A DNA stretch of 64,000 nucleotides from an uncultured Paracoccaceae bacterium (GTDB lineage Bacteria > Pseudomonadota > Alphaproteobacteria > Rhodobacterales > Rhodobacteraceae). Below the pieces are notes generated by a model. It was not told where the DNA came from. It saw only the letters and a list, made by a program, of their open reading frames with translations, and searched no databases. Below are positions 54,634-64,000 of the stretch, piece by piece; the stretch's first letter is position 1; every line of letters begins with the position of its first letter. The stretch covers positions 429,897-493,896 of the forward strand of contig CANMTR010000001.1 of NCBI GenBank assembly GCA_947500825.1, read 5' to 3'. A program made the position numbers and the translations under genes.

Positions 54634-55171
54634 GATCGCTGCCCTGATTACCCTGACGGCCGCACCGGCACTGGCCACCGGCCTCGACATAGAAGTCGCG
54701 GGCGAGGCCGAGGGCACCATCCATATCGATCTCTACGAGGACGTCGCCCCCGACCATGTCGAGCGGCTCACGACCCTGGCGGAGCGCGGTGCCTACGACG
54801 GCGTCGTCTTCCACCGCGTGATCGAGGACTTCATGGCCCAAACCGGCGACGTGCAATTCGGCGTCGTTGGCGGCGACATGTCCCGCGCGGGCTTCGGCGG
54901 GTCGGACTTGCCGGACCTCGAGGCAGAGTTCTCCGGCCGTCCGTTCGAACGCGGTACTGTGGGCATGGCCCGCTCGGGCGACCCCGACAGCGCCAATTCG
55001 CAGTTCTTCATCATGTTCGCGCCCGCCTCGCACCTCGACGGGGAATACACCGTCGTCGGCCAGGTGACCGAGGGGATGGACGTACTCGACGCGATAAAGC
55101 GCGGTGCGCCCCAGTCTGGCCAGGTCGAGGGCGATCCCGACGTGATGGAGACGGTCACCGTCACGGAATGA
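54626..55171 (+). CDS. Exported cyclophilin-type peptidyl-prolyl isomerase
   Basis: A 181-residue PPIase with a signal peptide (MLKIAALITLTAAPALA, then TGLDIEVAGEAEG), so a periplasmic folding helper. The core repeats that of the upstream gene: FHRVIEDFMAQTGDVQFG and SANSQFFIMFAPASHLDGEYTVVGQV. The 8-base overlap and the similarity point to an old tandem duplication with one copy retargeted. Confidence 0.93.
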   Translation: MLKIAALITLTAAPALATGLDIEVAGEAEGTIHIDLYEDVAPDHVERLTTLAERGAYDGVVFHRVIEDFMAQTGDVQFGVVGGDMSRAGFGGSDLPDLEAEFSGRPFERGTVGMARSGDPDSANSQFFIMFAPASHLDGEYTVVGQVTEGMDVLDAIKRGAPQSGQVEGDPDVMETVTVTE

Positions 55172-55178
55172 CCTCAGC

Positions 55179-55204
55179 GCCGCCCGGGGCCCTCCCCGGG
55201 CGGC
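55179..55204. terminator. Shared hairpin between convergent ppi and selO genes
   Basis: GCCGCCCGGGG (55179-55189) and CCCCGGGCGGC (55194-55204) form a perfect 11-bp stem with a 4-base loop, filling the whole gap between the two stop codons. No T-tract on either side, so it may terminate weakly or protect 3' ends. Confidence 0.5.
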
Positions 55205-55205
55205 A

Positions 55206-56633
55206 TCAGGTCCCGCAGAAGGTCGCGGTGACCTCTTCTCCCGCGGCGGGCGGCGTGCCGAAGACAGGGTGGTCCGTGAACGGATCCGCCGTCGCCCGGT
55301 GCAGGTCGCGAAAGAGGCTCGTGTCGCCCGCCACAGCCGCAGCGATCGCCGCCTCAACATGGTGGTTGCGCGGGATCACGGCGGGATTTCTCCGGGCCAT
55401 GAGCGACCGCCGCGCAACCGGGTCGATCGGTTCCTTCGCGAGCCTGTCCGCCCATCTCACCGCCCAGGCGTCAAAGCTTGGCCGGTCGGTGATCCAGTCA
55501 CCCGCCGTGCCGTCCGCCAGACCGCGGAAGACCTTTGTAAAATCGGCCCGGTCCTGCGCCATGAGGGTAAGAAGCTCCTGGATCAGCGCCTCGTCTTCCT
55601 CCTTGGCCTCGGAAAGGCCGAGCTTGCCACGGAACACGTCGAGCCAGCAGCGCTGGAACCGCGCGCCGAAGTCATTCACCAGGTCGGTGGCACGTTCGAT
55701 CGCCGCGTCGCGCTCTCCCATCAGGGGCAGGAGCGCGGTCGCGAACTGGGCGAGGTTCCAGACGGCGATCTCGGGCTGACGGGCATAGGCGTAGCGGCCG
55801 AACCGGTCGATGGACGAGAATACCGTCTCCGGATGATACCCGTCCATGAACGCACAAGGACCGTAATCTATGGTTTCCCCGGCGACGGAGACGTTGTCGG
55901 TGTTCATCACGCCGTGGATGAAGCCCAGCCCCATCCAAGATGCGATCAGGCGGGCCTGCGCATCGATCACCGCCTCCAAAAGTCCGAAAGCGTCATCTGC
56001 ATCGGGATAATGACGGGCAATGACATGATCCGCCAGGGCGCGCAGCCCGTCTATGTCCTGTCGGGCATAGAGGTACTGGAACGTCCCGACCCGGACATGG
56101 CTCGCGGCGACTCGGGCCAGCACGGCGCCGGGAAGCGCGGCCTCGCGCAGCACCGTCTCACCCGTCGCCACGGCCGCAAGGGCACGGGTCGTCGGAACGC
56201 CCATGGCATGCATGGCCTCGCTGACCAGGTATTCCCGGATCACCGGGCCGATCCAGGCGCGGCCATCGCCCGATCGACTGTAAGGCGTACGACCGGCCCC
56301 CTTCAACTGAAGGTCCATCCGTCGTCCATCCGGCGCCACGACTTCCCCGAGAAGGACGGCACGCCCGTCGCCAAGCTGTGGAACCCAGCCTCCGAACTGA
56401 TGACCGGCATAGGCCTGCGCGATGGGCGTTGCCCCCTCTGGCACGATGCTCCCCGACAGGGTCGCGACGCCGTCGGCAGAGGCAAGCGTCGACGGGTCGA
56501 GGCCAAGGGAGGTGGCAAGGGCCTCGTTGAGCGCGATCAGCTCGGGTGCCGCGACCGGCGTCGGCGCCTGGTGTGAGAAGAAGCGGCCGGGCAGGCGGGC
56601 ATACGTATTGTCGAAGGGCAGGGTCAGGGGCAT
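55206..56633 (-). CDS. selO: Protein adenylyltransferase SelO
   Basis: A 475-residue SelO/YdiU-family pseudokinase, which transfers AMP from ATP to protein hydroxyls and protects against oxidative stress. [65 protein letters not shown] and [27 protein letters not shown] are typical. The protein ends in FCGT: the C-terminus has Cys at the third-last position, where eukaryotic SelO has selenocysteine. Confidence 0.94.
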   Translation of the reverse strand: MPLTLPFDNTYARLPGRFFSHQAPTPVAAPELIALNEALATSLGLDPSTLASADGVATLSGSIVPEGATPIAQAYAGHQFGGWVPQLGDGRAVLLGEVVAPDGRRMDLQLKGAGRTPYSRSGDGRAWIGPVIREYLVSEAMHAMGVPTTRALAAVATGETVLREAALPGAVLARVAASHVRVGTFQYLYARQDIDGLRALADHVIARHYPDADDAFGLLEAVIDAQARLIASWMGLGFIHGVMNTDNVSVAGETIDYGPCAFMDGYHPETVFSSIDRFGRYAYARQPEIAVWNLAQFATALLPLMGERDAAIERATDLVNDFGARFQRCWLDVFRGKLGLSEAKEEDEALIQELLTLMAQDRADFTKVFRGLADGTAGDWITDRPSFDAWAVRWADRLAKEPIDPVARRSLMARRNPAVIPRNHHVEAAIAAAVAGDTSLFRDLHRATADPFTDHPVFGTPPAAGEEVTATFCGT

Positions 56634-56850
56634 GGCTTCTCCTTTTCACCCCCAACCTAAGCGATCTGCACGCCAGATTCAGCCCGCCTGAATTCGGACA
56701 AGGCTCGATCTTTGCGCGCATATCTGCCATGCAACTCGCGCAACAATAGTCGACTGCCGCGCGCGACGGGGGCCTGCTAAGGGCTGGCCGAAGTAATTCG
56801 CCGCGCTCCAAAGCTTTGCCGCGTCGGCGTTCTATCAGTTGGAGCAGATC

Positions 56851-58098
56851 ATGATCGCGGTTCTCGGCAGTGCGTGGGCCCTATTCCTCGGGATGGGCCT
56901 GCTGATGGTCGGCAACGGTATGCAGGGGACGCTTCTGGGCGTTCGAGGCGACATCGAGGGCTTCTCCACCTTCGAGATGTCGCTTGTCATGTCGGCCTAC
57001 TTCGTTGGCTTCCTCGGCGGCTCGCGCCTGGCTCCCGAGATGATCAGGCGGGTGGGCCATGTCAGGGTCTTCGCGGCCCTTGCCTCGTTCATCTCTGCTA
57101 TCCTGATCCTTTTCCCGTCGATCACCGAAGCCTGGGCGTGGATGCTCCTGCGCGTGCTCATCGGGTTCTGCTTTTCCGGCGTCTACGTCACTGCCGAGAG
57201 CTGGCTGAACAATGCGACGACCTCGGCGAATCGCGGCCAGGCACTCTCGATCTACATGATCGTGCAGATGGGGGGCATCGTTTCGGCCCAAGCGCTGGTG
57301 GTGACGGGGGACCCGTCGGGCTTCATCCTGTTCATCATCCCTTCGGTGCTGGTGTCGATGTCCTTCGCACCGATCTTGCTGTCGATCTCGCCCACGCCGC
57401 CCTTCGCCACGACGAAGCCCATGAGCTTGGCGCGGCTCTTTCGCTCCTCGCCCCTGGGATGCGTGGGCATGCTTCTCAGCGGTGGGATGTACGCGGCGCA
57501 ATTCGGCATGGCGTCGGTCTATGCTGCTCAGGCGGGCCTGAGCGTGGGCCAGATCGGTTCCTTCGTCGGCGCGATCTTCCTCGGCGGGCTTCTTTTCCAG
57601 TACCCCGTGGGTTGGCTGTCCGACAGGATCGACAGGCGGCGGCTGATCTTGGGGTGCTGTGTGCTGGGAGCTCTGGCCTGCGCGGCCGGGGCGGTACTGC
57701 CACCGGATCCGCTGACCGTCATGGCCGTGGGATTCCTGATGGGCGGCATGATCAATCCGCTGTACGCGTTGCTGATCGCCTACACCAACGACTACCTCGA
57801 CTACGAGGACATGTCGGCGGCCAGCGGGGGGCTGATCTTCATCAACGGCCTCGGGGCCATCGCCGGCCCGATCCTGATCGGTGTCCTGATGACGGCGGTG
57901 GGGCCAAGCGGTTTCTGGATCTTCGTGGCCACGCTCCTGGCGCTCCTGTCGGCTTACGCTCTCTGGCGTATGACGCGCCGCGCTTCGCCCGATGAGGTCG
58001 GCTCGTACGTCGTGGTCACGCCCAGTGTATCGCGCGTGGGGCTCGCCGCCGGTCAGGAATGGGCGGCGGATCGCGACGAAGAAGATGGCGAGGAATGA
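56851..58098 (+). CDS. MFS transporter, YcaD-like
   Basis: A 415-residue major facilitator with about twelve helices. The first half has the typical loop 2-3 (GGSRLAPEMIRRVGHVRVFAALASF) and RVLIGFCFSGVYVTAESWLNN; the second half has GWLSDRIDRRRLILG. AESWLN-type motif matches the YcaD/DltB-independent small MFS clade of unknown substrate. ATG chosen for the GGAG 7 bases upstream rather than the TTG 12 bases before. Acidic C-terminal tail (DRDEEDGEE). Confidence 0.88.
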   Translation: MIAVLGSAWALFLGMGLLMVGNGMQGTLLGVRGDIEGFSTFEMSLVMSAYFVGFLGGSRLAPEMIRRVGHVRVFAALASFISAILILFPSITEAWAWMLLRVLIGFCFSGVYVTAESWLNNATTSANRGQALSIYMIVQMGGIVSAQALVVTGDPSGFILFIIPSVLVSMSFAPILLSISPTPPFATTKPMSLARLFRSSPLGCVGMLLSGGMYAAQFGMASVYAAQAGLSVGQIGSFVGAIFLGGLLFQYPVGWLSDRIDRRRLILGCCVLGALACAAGAVLPPDPLTVMAVGFLMGGMINPLYALLIAYTNDYLDYEDMSAASGGLIFINGLGAIAGPILIGVLMTAVGPSGFWIFVATLLALLSAYALWRMTRRASPDEVGSYVVVTPSVSRVGLAAGQEWAADRDEEDGEE

Positions 58099-58177
58099 GG
58101 CCGCGCGCATGAAACCGTCTTGTCCGAACGGGAGACGTCTGCGACGCTTTCCCGTACGTACACGGGAGGAACGGTAG

Positions 58178-58753
58178 ATGTCGACACCGGAGGAAGTGCT
58201 GGCGTTCTGGCTGGACGAAGTCGGGCCGGAAGGGTGGTACAAGTCGGACGCTTCGGTCGACGAGGCGGTGCGCGACCGTTTTGCCGATACATGGGATCAG
58301 GCGGCAGAGGGCGGATTGTCTCTTTGGCTGACATATCCCAGCGGAACGCTCGCCTACATTATTCTCACCGACCAGTTCCCGCGCAACATGTGGCGCGGCC
58401 GGGCGCGAAGCTTCGCACTCGATGCCGCCGCGCTAGCGACGGCAAAGACAGCCATTTCCAAGGGCTGGGACGTGCGGGTCGATCCACCGGTGCGGCAGTT
58501 CTTCTACTTGCCGCTCATGCACTCGGAGAATCTGTGCGATCAAGATCGATGCGTGCGCCTGTTCCATACCCGTATGCCCCAGGCCACCGACAATCTCCTT
58601 CATGCCCGCGCCCACCGCGAGGTTATCCGCCGGTTCGGACGCTTTCCCCACCGCAATGAAGCCCTCGATCGGGAGAGCGCACCCGAGGAATCTGCGTTCC
58701 TTGCGGACGGGGGATACGGGCGCGCCGTGGCGGATGTGCGTGATGCGGCCTGA
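58178..58753 (+). CDS. DUF924 family protein
   Basis: A 191-residue DUF924 protein, a helical TPR-like fold of unknown function. Diagnostic: EEVLAFWLDEVGPEGWYKSDASVDEAVRDRF, AYIILTDQFPRNMWRGRARSFALDAAAL and FFYLPLMHSENLCDQDRCV. Follows the MFS gene by 79 bases in the same direction. Confidence 0.92.
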   Translation: MSTPEEVLAFWLDEVGPEGWYKSDASVDEAVRDRFADTWDQAAEGGLSLWLTYPSGTLAYIILTDQFPRNMWRGRARSFALDAAALATAKTAISKGWDVRVDPPVRQFFYLPLMHSENLCDQDRCVRLFHTRMPQATDNLLHARAHREVIRRFGRFPHRNEALDRESAPEESAFLADGGYGRAVADVRDAA

Positions 58754-58804
58754 AGGAACCGGACGAATACTGCCCGGTTCCGTGATGAACAGGAGAGACG
58801 TCTC

Positions 58805-59014
58805 ATGAGAAGCATCTGGATGGCCGCAGCCTTGTTCGTGGCGGGCCTATCGATCATCGTCCTGCGCCCGATGTTCCTCGCCGATGGAGCAGAGGCAAGC
58901 GTATACTCCGGAGGCCCGACCATTCTGACTTGGATCGGGTGGGTCCTGCTCCTTGTTGGCGGGGTGATGGTCGCGCTCAGTCTAGTCCGCTCCCGCCGGA
59001 ACGATCGCTCCTGA
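58805..59014 (+). CDS. Small two-helix membrane protein
   Basis: A 69-residue protein with two predicted membrane helices, MAAALFVAGLSIIVLRPMFLA and ILTWIGWVLLLVGGVMVALSLV, and a positively charged C-terminus (RSRRNDRS). The ATG lies after AGGAGAGACG, a good ribosome binding site. Unknown function. Same direction as the DUF924 gene, 51 bases away. Confidence 0.7.
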   Translation: MRSIWMAAALFVAGLSIIVLRPMFLADGAEASVYSGGPTILTWIGWVLLLVGGVMVALSLVRSRRNDRS

Positions 59015-59024
59015 CGGCCGGAGG

Positions 59025-59051
59025 GCCGCAGCGGCGAGGTGCCGCTGCGGC
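59025..59051. terminator. Bidirectional hairpin between convergent genes
   Basis: GCCGCAGCGGC (59025-59035) and GCCGCTGCGGC (59041-59051) form a perfect 11-bp stem with a 5-base loop. The 43-base gap separates the small membrane protein gene and the DUF4394 gene, which converge. Weak T-richness (AAGTTCTTA) follows on the plus strand. Confidence 0.6.
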
Positions 59052-59057
59052 AAGTTC

Positions 59058-60011
59058 TTACGCGGTTTTGCGGCGCGTGGCGCGGGCGATGCCCAGGGCG
59101 CCGAGGCCGGTCAGGATGAGCGGTATGCCCGCCGGCAGCGGAACAGGAGCGACGTCACCGGTCTGCGCGGCGAAGCTACGGAAGGCACCGTTCCCGGGGT
59201 CGCCTGCGATGGTGGCGATGCCGCTTGTCAGGTCGATCGTGTAAAGCGTCGAGTCTCCGCCGCCGCCGCCCAGAAGCGCCAGGGCAAGATTGTCGCCCTC
59301 GAAATCGGACAGGATCTCGAAACCGCCGTTGTTGTTGAACCGGAGGCGCTCGCCGTCAAGCGTGAGCGGCGCAACTGTGGATAGGGTGCCAGCGTTGTTT
59401 GCCAGCGTGACAAGCGAGTCCGTCCGCGCGTCGAGAGCGTACTGCAGAGTCTCGCTGGCGGTCATGCCGTCCACCGCATTGGTGTAGGCGTTTGCGAAGA
59501 TTTGCGGGTCGATGCCCTCGTTCGCGTCCCCCTCGGCGTAGAACAGGTCGGTGAACTGACGCAGGGTGCCGGCATTTTCCGCCGCGGGGAAGTCCGACGG
59601 AAAGAAGACGATGTTTTCGTCGCTGACGGAGACCGCGCGCGCCGCGTCGATCTGATTGTTGAAGTCGAATCCGATCTTGCGGTTCGAAACGCCGGCGCCG
59701 TCGACCGGGGTGGCCCCGGTGTTCGTCAGTGCGCCGGTAGATGTGTCGATGGTGAAGACTGCGTCGTCGTTCTGGCCCCTCCCGGCCTGATAGCCGTAGA
59801 GTTCACCCGTCACGGGGCGGTAGGAAATAGCGTCGATCCGATCACCGAGCCTGACCGACATGCGCTCCGAAGTCATGGCGAGGTCGCCGATGACGGTAAG
59901 GTCGAGGCCGTTGTTGCTCAACGCGTACCCGGTGCTTCCCGACAGGGTCGCGGCTGTCGCGCTGATGGCTGAGATTCCAAGAAAGGTAGTGGCAAGAAAG
60001 GCGGACTTCAT
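59058..60011 (-). CDS. Secreted DUF4394 protein with VPLPAG-type C-terminal anchor
   Basis: A 317-residue exported protein. Signal peptide MKSAFLATTFLGISAISATAA; beta-propeller-like DUF4394 domain (RIDAISYRPVTGELYGYQAGRGQNDDAVFTIDTSTGALT). The end is VPLPAGIPLILTGLGALGIARATRRK: a proline-rich motif, one hydrophobic helix and basic residues, as in PEP-CTERM-like or roseobacterial VPLPA tails. Suggests sorting to the envelope by an exosortase-like or related system. Followed by an AT-rich intergenic region. Function unknown. Confidence 0.85.
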   Translation of the reverse strand: MKSAFLATTFLGISAISATAATLSGSTGYALSNNGLDLTVIGDLAMTSERMSVRLGDRIDAISYRPVTGELYGYQAGRGQNDDAVFTIDTSTGALTNTGATPVDGAGVSNRKIGFDFNNQIDAARAVSVSDENIVFFPSDFPAAENAGTLRQFTDLFYAEGDANEGIDPQIFANAYTNAVDGMTASETLQYALDARTDSLVTLANNAGTLSTVAPLTLDGERLRFNNNGGFEILSDFEGDNLALALLGGGGGDSTLYTIDLTSGIATIAGDPGNGAFRSFAAQTGDVAPVPLPAGIPLILTGLGALGIARATRRKTA

Positions 60012-60278
60012 TCGGCTTCTCCTCGTGAATCGTCGTAAGACAATGTGGCGCATGTTTCAGCGCACCGAGATTATCGTTAAAAAACATTAAGATATAAACC
60101 GAATTATTTTTATCGGCCTTTGCAACTTGTGCTCTCTTTCAGCCGTGGCTTCTTTTCTGTTGCAAGCCTTTCAACGTGCGTCCGAGCGGCGCCTTGATCG
60201 AGCGCGCACCGGCATCTACCTGTGGTCCGACCCGTCGGCACACCGAGCTGGGCCGCCACTCTATATCCCGGAAAGACC

Positions 60279-63137
60279 ATGGCCGAGCTGAAAAAGATCG
60301 AGGTGCGCGGCGCGCGCGAGCATAATCTCAAAGGCATCGACGTGGATATCCCGCGCGATCAGCTCGTGGTGATTACCGGGCTCAGCGGCTCGGGAAAGTC
60401 CTCCCTCGCCTTCGACACGATCTACGCGGAAGGTCAGAGGCGGTACGTCGAAAGCTTGTCGGCCTATGCCCGGCAGTTCCTCGACATGATGGAAAAACCG
60501 GACGTCGACCGCATCTCCGGCCTATCCCCGGCCATCTCCATCGAGCAGAAGACTACCTCGAAGAACCCTCGCTCCACCGTCGGGACGGTGACGGAAATCT
60601 ACGACTACATGCGCCTCCTGTTCGCGCGGGCGGGCACACCTTATTCGCCTGCCACCGGCAAGCCCATCGAGGCCCAGCAGGTGCAGGACATGGTCGATGC
60701 CGTCATGCGGATGGAGGAAGGAACGCGCGGTTATCTCCTGGCGCCGATGATCCGTGACCGGAAAGGCGAGTACCGCAAGGAATTCCTGGAGTTGAGGAAG
60801 CAGGGCTTCCAGCGGGTCAAGGTGGACGGCGCGTTCCATGAACTCGACAACCCGCCCACGCTCGACAAAAAGTATCGCCACAACATCGACGTGGTGGTCG
60901 ATCGGATCGTGGTGCGCGAGGGGCTCGAGACGCGTCTCGCGGATTCGTTCCGCACCGCACTCGACCTTGCCGACGGAATCGCGGTCCTCGAGACCGCCCC
61001 GCGCGAAGGAGATGGAGAGCGGATCACGTTTTCCGAAAATTTCGCCTGCCCCGTCTCCGGCTTTACCATTCCCGAGATCGAGCCGCGCCTGTTTTCCTTC
61101 AACGCTCCCTTTGGGGCCTGTCCGGCATGCGACGGGCTCGGGGTGGAGTTGTTCTTCGATGCGCGCCTCGTGGTGCCGGACCAGAACCTCAAGATCGGCG
61201 ATGGCGCCATCGCCCCGTGGCGCAAGGGCAAGAGCCCCTACTTCACTCAGACGATCCAGGCGATGGCCAAGCATTACGGTTTCTCGTCGTCGACGAAGTG
61301 GGTCGACTTGCCCGACGAGGTGAAGGGCGTCTTTCTGTTCGGGTCCGGCGAAGACGAGATCAAGTTCCGTTACGACGAGGGTGGCCGTGTCTACGAGATA
61401 TCGCGCCCCTTCGAAGGTGTGATCCCGAACATGGAACGTCGCTACCGCGAAACCGATTCTAGTTGGGTGCGCGAGGAGTTCGAGCGCTACCAGAACAACC
61501 GGCCCTGCAAGGTCTGCGACGGCCACCGCCTGCGCCCCGAGGCGCTGGCCGTCAAGATCGGTGATCGTCACATCGGCGAGGTCGTCGAACGGTCCATCAA
61601 GGATGCCTACGATTGGTGCGAGAGCGTCCCCGAGAGCCTGTCGCACCAGAAGAACGAGATCGCCCGCGCGATCTTGAAGGAGATCCGAGAGCGGTTGGGG
61701 TTTCTCAACAATGTCGGGCTCGAATACCTTACCCTGAGCCGCAATGCCGGCACGCTCTCGGGCGGGGAAAGCCAGCGCATCCGGCTCGCAAGCCAGATCG
61801 GATCGGGCCTGACGGGCGTGCTATACGTCCTCGACGAACCCTCGATCGGCTTGCACCAGCGCGACAATGATCGGCTCCTGACCACGCTCAAGAACCTCCG
61901 CGACCAAGGCAACACCGTGATCGTGGTGGAACACGACGAAGAGGCAATCCGCGAGGCCGATTACGTGCTCGATATCGGGCCGGGCGCCGGGGTGCATGGC
62001 GGTTACGTGATTGCCTCGGGCACGCCGCGTGAGGTGATGGATACACCCGAGAGCGTGACAGGCGACTATCTCGCTGGACGTCGCGAGATCGCGGTGCCGA
62101 CCACGCGGCGCAAGGGCACGAAGAAGACCGTCACGGTCGTGAATGCCGCGGGAAACAACCTCCACGACCTGACCGTCGATTTCCCGCTTGGGCGCTTCAT
62201 CTGCGTCACCGGCGTGTCGGGCGGCGGCAAATCGACACTCACGATCGAAACCCTGTTCAAGACCGCGGCAATGCATCTCAACGGGGCGCGTCACACGCCT
62301 GCACCTTGTGAGACGATCAAGGGGTTGCAGCATCTCGACAAGGTGATCGACATCGACCAGCGGCCGATCGGAAGGACGCCGCGCTCGAATCCCGCGACGT
62401 ATACCGGTGCCTTTACCCCGATCCGGGATTGGTTTGCCGGTCTGCCCGAGGCGAAGGCGCGGGGCTACAAGCCGGGTCGATTCAGCTTCAACGTCAAGGG
62501 CGGACGGTGCGAGGCCTGCCAAGGCGACGGCGTGATCAAGATCGAGATGCATTTCCTGCCCGACGTCTACGTCACCTGCGAGACCTGTGATGGGGCGCGA
62601 TACAACCGCGAAACGCTTGAGGTGCAGTGGAAGGGCAAGTCGATCGCCGACGTGCTCGACATGACCGTCGAGGAAGCGCAGACCTTCTTCCAGGCCGTTC
62701 CCTCCATTCGCGAGAAGATGGACGCCCTCATGCGGGTTGGCCTCGGCTACATCAAGGTCGGCCAGCAGGCGACAACCCTCTCGGGCGGCGAGGCCCAGCG
62801 TGTGAAACTTTCGAAGGAGTTGGCGCGGCGTTCGACGGGGAGGACTCTCTACGTCCTCGACGAGCCCACGACGGGTCTTCACTTCGAGGACGTCAAGAAA
62901 CTACTCGAAGTCCTCCACGAACTGGTCGAATCCGGGAACACGGTGGTGGTGATCGAGCACAACCTCGACGTCATCAAGACGGCAGACTGGCTTGTGGACA
63001 TCGGTCCTGAAGGTGGGGATGGTGGCGGGAATCTTGTCGCGACTGGGACACCAGAAGATGTTGCAAAAGTGCCTGAATCCCATACTGGGCGTTATTTGGA
63101 CGAGATGCTAAAGGCGCGGAAAGTCGCGGCCGAATGA
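60279..63137 (+). CDS. uvrA: Excinuclease ABC subunit UvrA
   Basis: A 952-residue UvrA, the damage-recognition ATPase of nucleotide excision repair. Two ABC units are visible: Walker [10 protein letters not shown] and GVSGGGKST, signatures [16 protein letters not shown] and [15 protein letters not shown], and Walker [18 protein letters not shown] and [15 protein letters not shown]. Zinc-finger cysteines occur as CPACDGLG and CEACQGDG...CETCDG. The ATG at [19 protein letters not shown] is where homology begins. No GTTC-N7-GTTC box is visible in the 267 bases upstream, unlike lexA. Confidence 0.97.
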   Translation: MAELKKIEVRGAREHNLKGIDVDIPRDQLVVITGLSGSGKSSLAFDTIYAEGQRRYVESLSAYARQFLDMMEKPDVDRISGLSPAISIEQKTTSKNPRSTVGTVTEIYDYMRLLFARAGTPYSPATGKPIEAQQVQDMVDAVMRMEEGTRGYLLAPMIRDRKGEYRKEFLELRKQGFQRVKVDGAFHELDNPPTLDKKYRHNIDVVVDRIVVREGLETRLADSFRTALDLADGIAVLETAPREGDGERITFSENFACPVSGFTIPEIEPRLFSFNAPFGACPACDGLGVELFFDARLVVPDQNLKIGDGAIAPWRKGKSPYFTQTIQAMAKHYGFSSSTKWVDLPDEVKGVFLFGSGEDEIKFRYDEGGRVYEISRPFEGVIPNMERRYRETDSSWVREEFERYQNNRPCKVCDGHRLRPEALAVKIGDRHIGEVVERSIKDAYDWCESVPESLSHQKNEIARAILKEIRERLGFLNNVGLEYLTLSRNAGTLSGGESQRIRLASQIGSGLTGVLYVLDEPSIGLHQRDNDRLLTTLKNLRDQGNTVIVVEHDEEAIREADYVLDIGPGAGVHGGYVIASGTPREVMDTPESVTGDYLAGRREIAVPTTRRKGTKKTVTVVNAAGNNLHDLTVDFPLGRFICVTGVSGGGKSTLTIETLFKTAAMHLNGARHTPAPCETIKGLQHLDKVIDIDQRPIGRTPRSNPATYTGAFTPIRDWFAGLPEAKARGYKPGRFSFNVKGGRCEACQGDGVIKIEMHFLPDVYVTCETCDGARYNRETLEVQWKGKSIADVLDMTVEEAQTFFQAVPSIREKMDALMRVGLGYIKVGQQATTLSGGEAQRVKLSKELARRSTGRTLYVLDEPTTGLHFEDVKKLLEVLHELVESGNTVVVIEHNLDVIKTADWLVDIGPEGGDGGGNLVATGTPEDVAKVPESHTGRYLDEMLKARKVAAE

Positions 63138-63280
63138 CGAGATAACCTGCCCCTCCATGATGTTACTCGTGCCGGACCAAGTGAGCGGAAGGTGTCATCT
63201 ACCTCTAGTGGAGTAGCTCCCGACAGCATCGATTACTCTGCTCCCCGACCCTGGACCGCCGTTGGAGTTTTCTGGCTGTC

Positions 63281-64000
63281 TTACGATGACGGGCTGGTGG
63301 CGTCACCGAGATAATGCATGGCGACCGGGATGTTGTATCCAATCGCGCTGTGGGGTCGGTCTTCGTCGTAGTCTCTGCGCCGGTCTTCCAGCTCTTCGCG
63401 GGCGTCGGCAAGGTTCGTGAACTAGGGGGTGGTCAGGCACCAGGACCGGAGCTTGCTGTCGAATGCCTCGATGAAGCCGTTGTCCGTCGGCTTGCCGGCC
63501 CGCGAAAAGTCCAGCGTGACGTCATTCGCATAGGCCCGGAGGTCAAAGTCGCGGAATATGAACTCGCTGCCATTGTCGATCCTGATCGTCTTCGGATAGC
63601 CGACCTTGGCGCAGATATTCTCGAGCGTCTGCACGATATCCTCCCCCCGGTAGGCGAACCGCAGATCGGCAGCCGGGCACAGCCGTGAATGGGCGTCGAC
63701 GAAGGTGGGAATCCGGAGCTTCCTGCCCGTTGCGAGCTGGTCATGGACGAAATCCATCGCTCAGACCTCGTTGGCCCGCCAGCCTCCTGGCGATCCTCCC
63801 GCAACTGGGCCTTCACCCGGCGCTTCGGATGCCTGTTCCTTAGTTGAAGGCCCAACTCGTTGTCATTCCTGAGGGTCTTCTTTGTGTCGACCGTCCAACC
63901 TTCATGGATCGTGTCCCATCTGGTGGTGTAGCTCATGGCAGGCCCGACGGATGTCGGCGTGGCCGAGCTGATCAGTCCGTCTGCGCGGCAGGCAGGCTGA
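63281..64000 (-). pseudogene. Broken IS3-family transposase (orfB), running off the window
   Basis: Minus-strand remnant of an IS3-type DDE integrase. Frame 1 reads LGLQLRNRHPKRRVKAQLREDRQEAGGP; after a one-base deletion near 63772, frame 2 continues NEV-stop-AMDFVHDQL, RIDNGSEFIFRDFDLRAYANDVTLDFSRAGKPTDNGFIEAFDSKLRS, then a second stop and RDYDEDRPHSAIGYNIP. Both stops replace tryptophan codons of relatives (TGA at 63761-63763, TAG at 63422-63424). The two visible parts of the catalytic triad (DNGSEF aspartate and FIEAF glutamate) survive, but no full product can be made. The inverted-repeat ends were not identified. Confidence 0.88.

Noticed and set aside
60012..60278. LexA box upstream of uvrA
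   Set aside because: The spacer is AT-rich and must hold a promoter, but neither GTTC-N7-GTTC nor its reverse was seen.
63138..63280. Terminal inverted repeat of the IS3 element between uvrA and the transposase
   Set aside because: The region probably holds the right end, but without the other end in the window no matching repeat can be identified.
1..64000. CRISPR arrays, toxin-antitoxin pairs or anti-phage systems
   Set aside because: No regular repeat-spacer pattern and no recognisable defence gene was found. The regions I could not explain are short spacers.

Overview
The window is GC-rich chromosomal DNA of an alphaproteobacterium, most likely Rhodobacterales (Roseobacter/Rhodobacter relatives). 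The evidence is a complete RcGTA-type gene transfer agent cluster next to cysE, a phaZ/phaC/phaP/phaR locus, an alphaproteobacterial LexA box (GTTC-N7-GTTC), and the gene chains dac-tmk-holB-tatD and trpC-moaC-moeA-lexA. Almost all of the sequence is ordinary core genome. The window closes in a broken IS3-type transposase.

Layout. 1-2.4 kb: a cut gene start, a 2H phosphoesterase, speD, then rplM-rpsI with a strong terminator. 2.5-7.2 kb: polyhydroxyalkanoate locus, with phaZ divergent from phaC, followed by phaP and the repressor gene phaR. TGC-rich inverted repeats that look like PhaR operators lie upstream of phaC and phaP. 7.3-8.9 kb: a four-helix membrane protein, an AlaE-type exporter and tRNA-Leu(GAG). 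9.1-14.5 kb: a polyamine-type ABC importer operon (ATPase, binding protein, DUF1330 protein, two permeases), whose first permease carries a periplasmic insert of nearly 300 residues. 14.5-20.4 kb, minus strand: a tightly overlapping chain of a secreted protein, D-Ala-D-Ala carboxypeptidase, tmk, holB, tatD, a PhnP-like hydrolase and an AEC transporter. 20.4-31.1 kb: gltA and gltX, comEC, lexA with a self-directed SOS box, moeA-moaC-trpC-tyrS, and anmK. 31.1-35.8 kb: fabD-fabG, acpP, fabF-mltG.

36.2-49.75 kb holds the GTA structural cluster, g1 to g15: terminase, portal, protease, capsid, connectors, tail tube, chaperones, a short tape measure, baseplate parts, a peptidase and a 1330-residue TIM-barrel tail protein. 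All reading frames are open and many overlap by 1 or 4 bases, so the particle looks functional and domesticated. Genes g1 and g2 overlap by 140 bases, and a clear ribosome binding site for g2 lies inside g1.

49.8-64 kb: cysE, ftsB, fba, pgk with an SDR gene, two tandem cyclophilins (cytoplasmic and exported), selO, an MFS transporter, a DUF924 protein, a small membrane protein, a secreted DUF4394 protein with a VPLPAG-type C-terminus, uvrA, and the decayed IS3 transposase.

I found no CRISPR array, no defence island and no clearly new system. The least explained items are the permease insert, the secreted protein at 19933-20364, the gene-free leader of the GTA cluster and the nested g1/g2 start.
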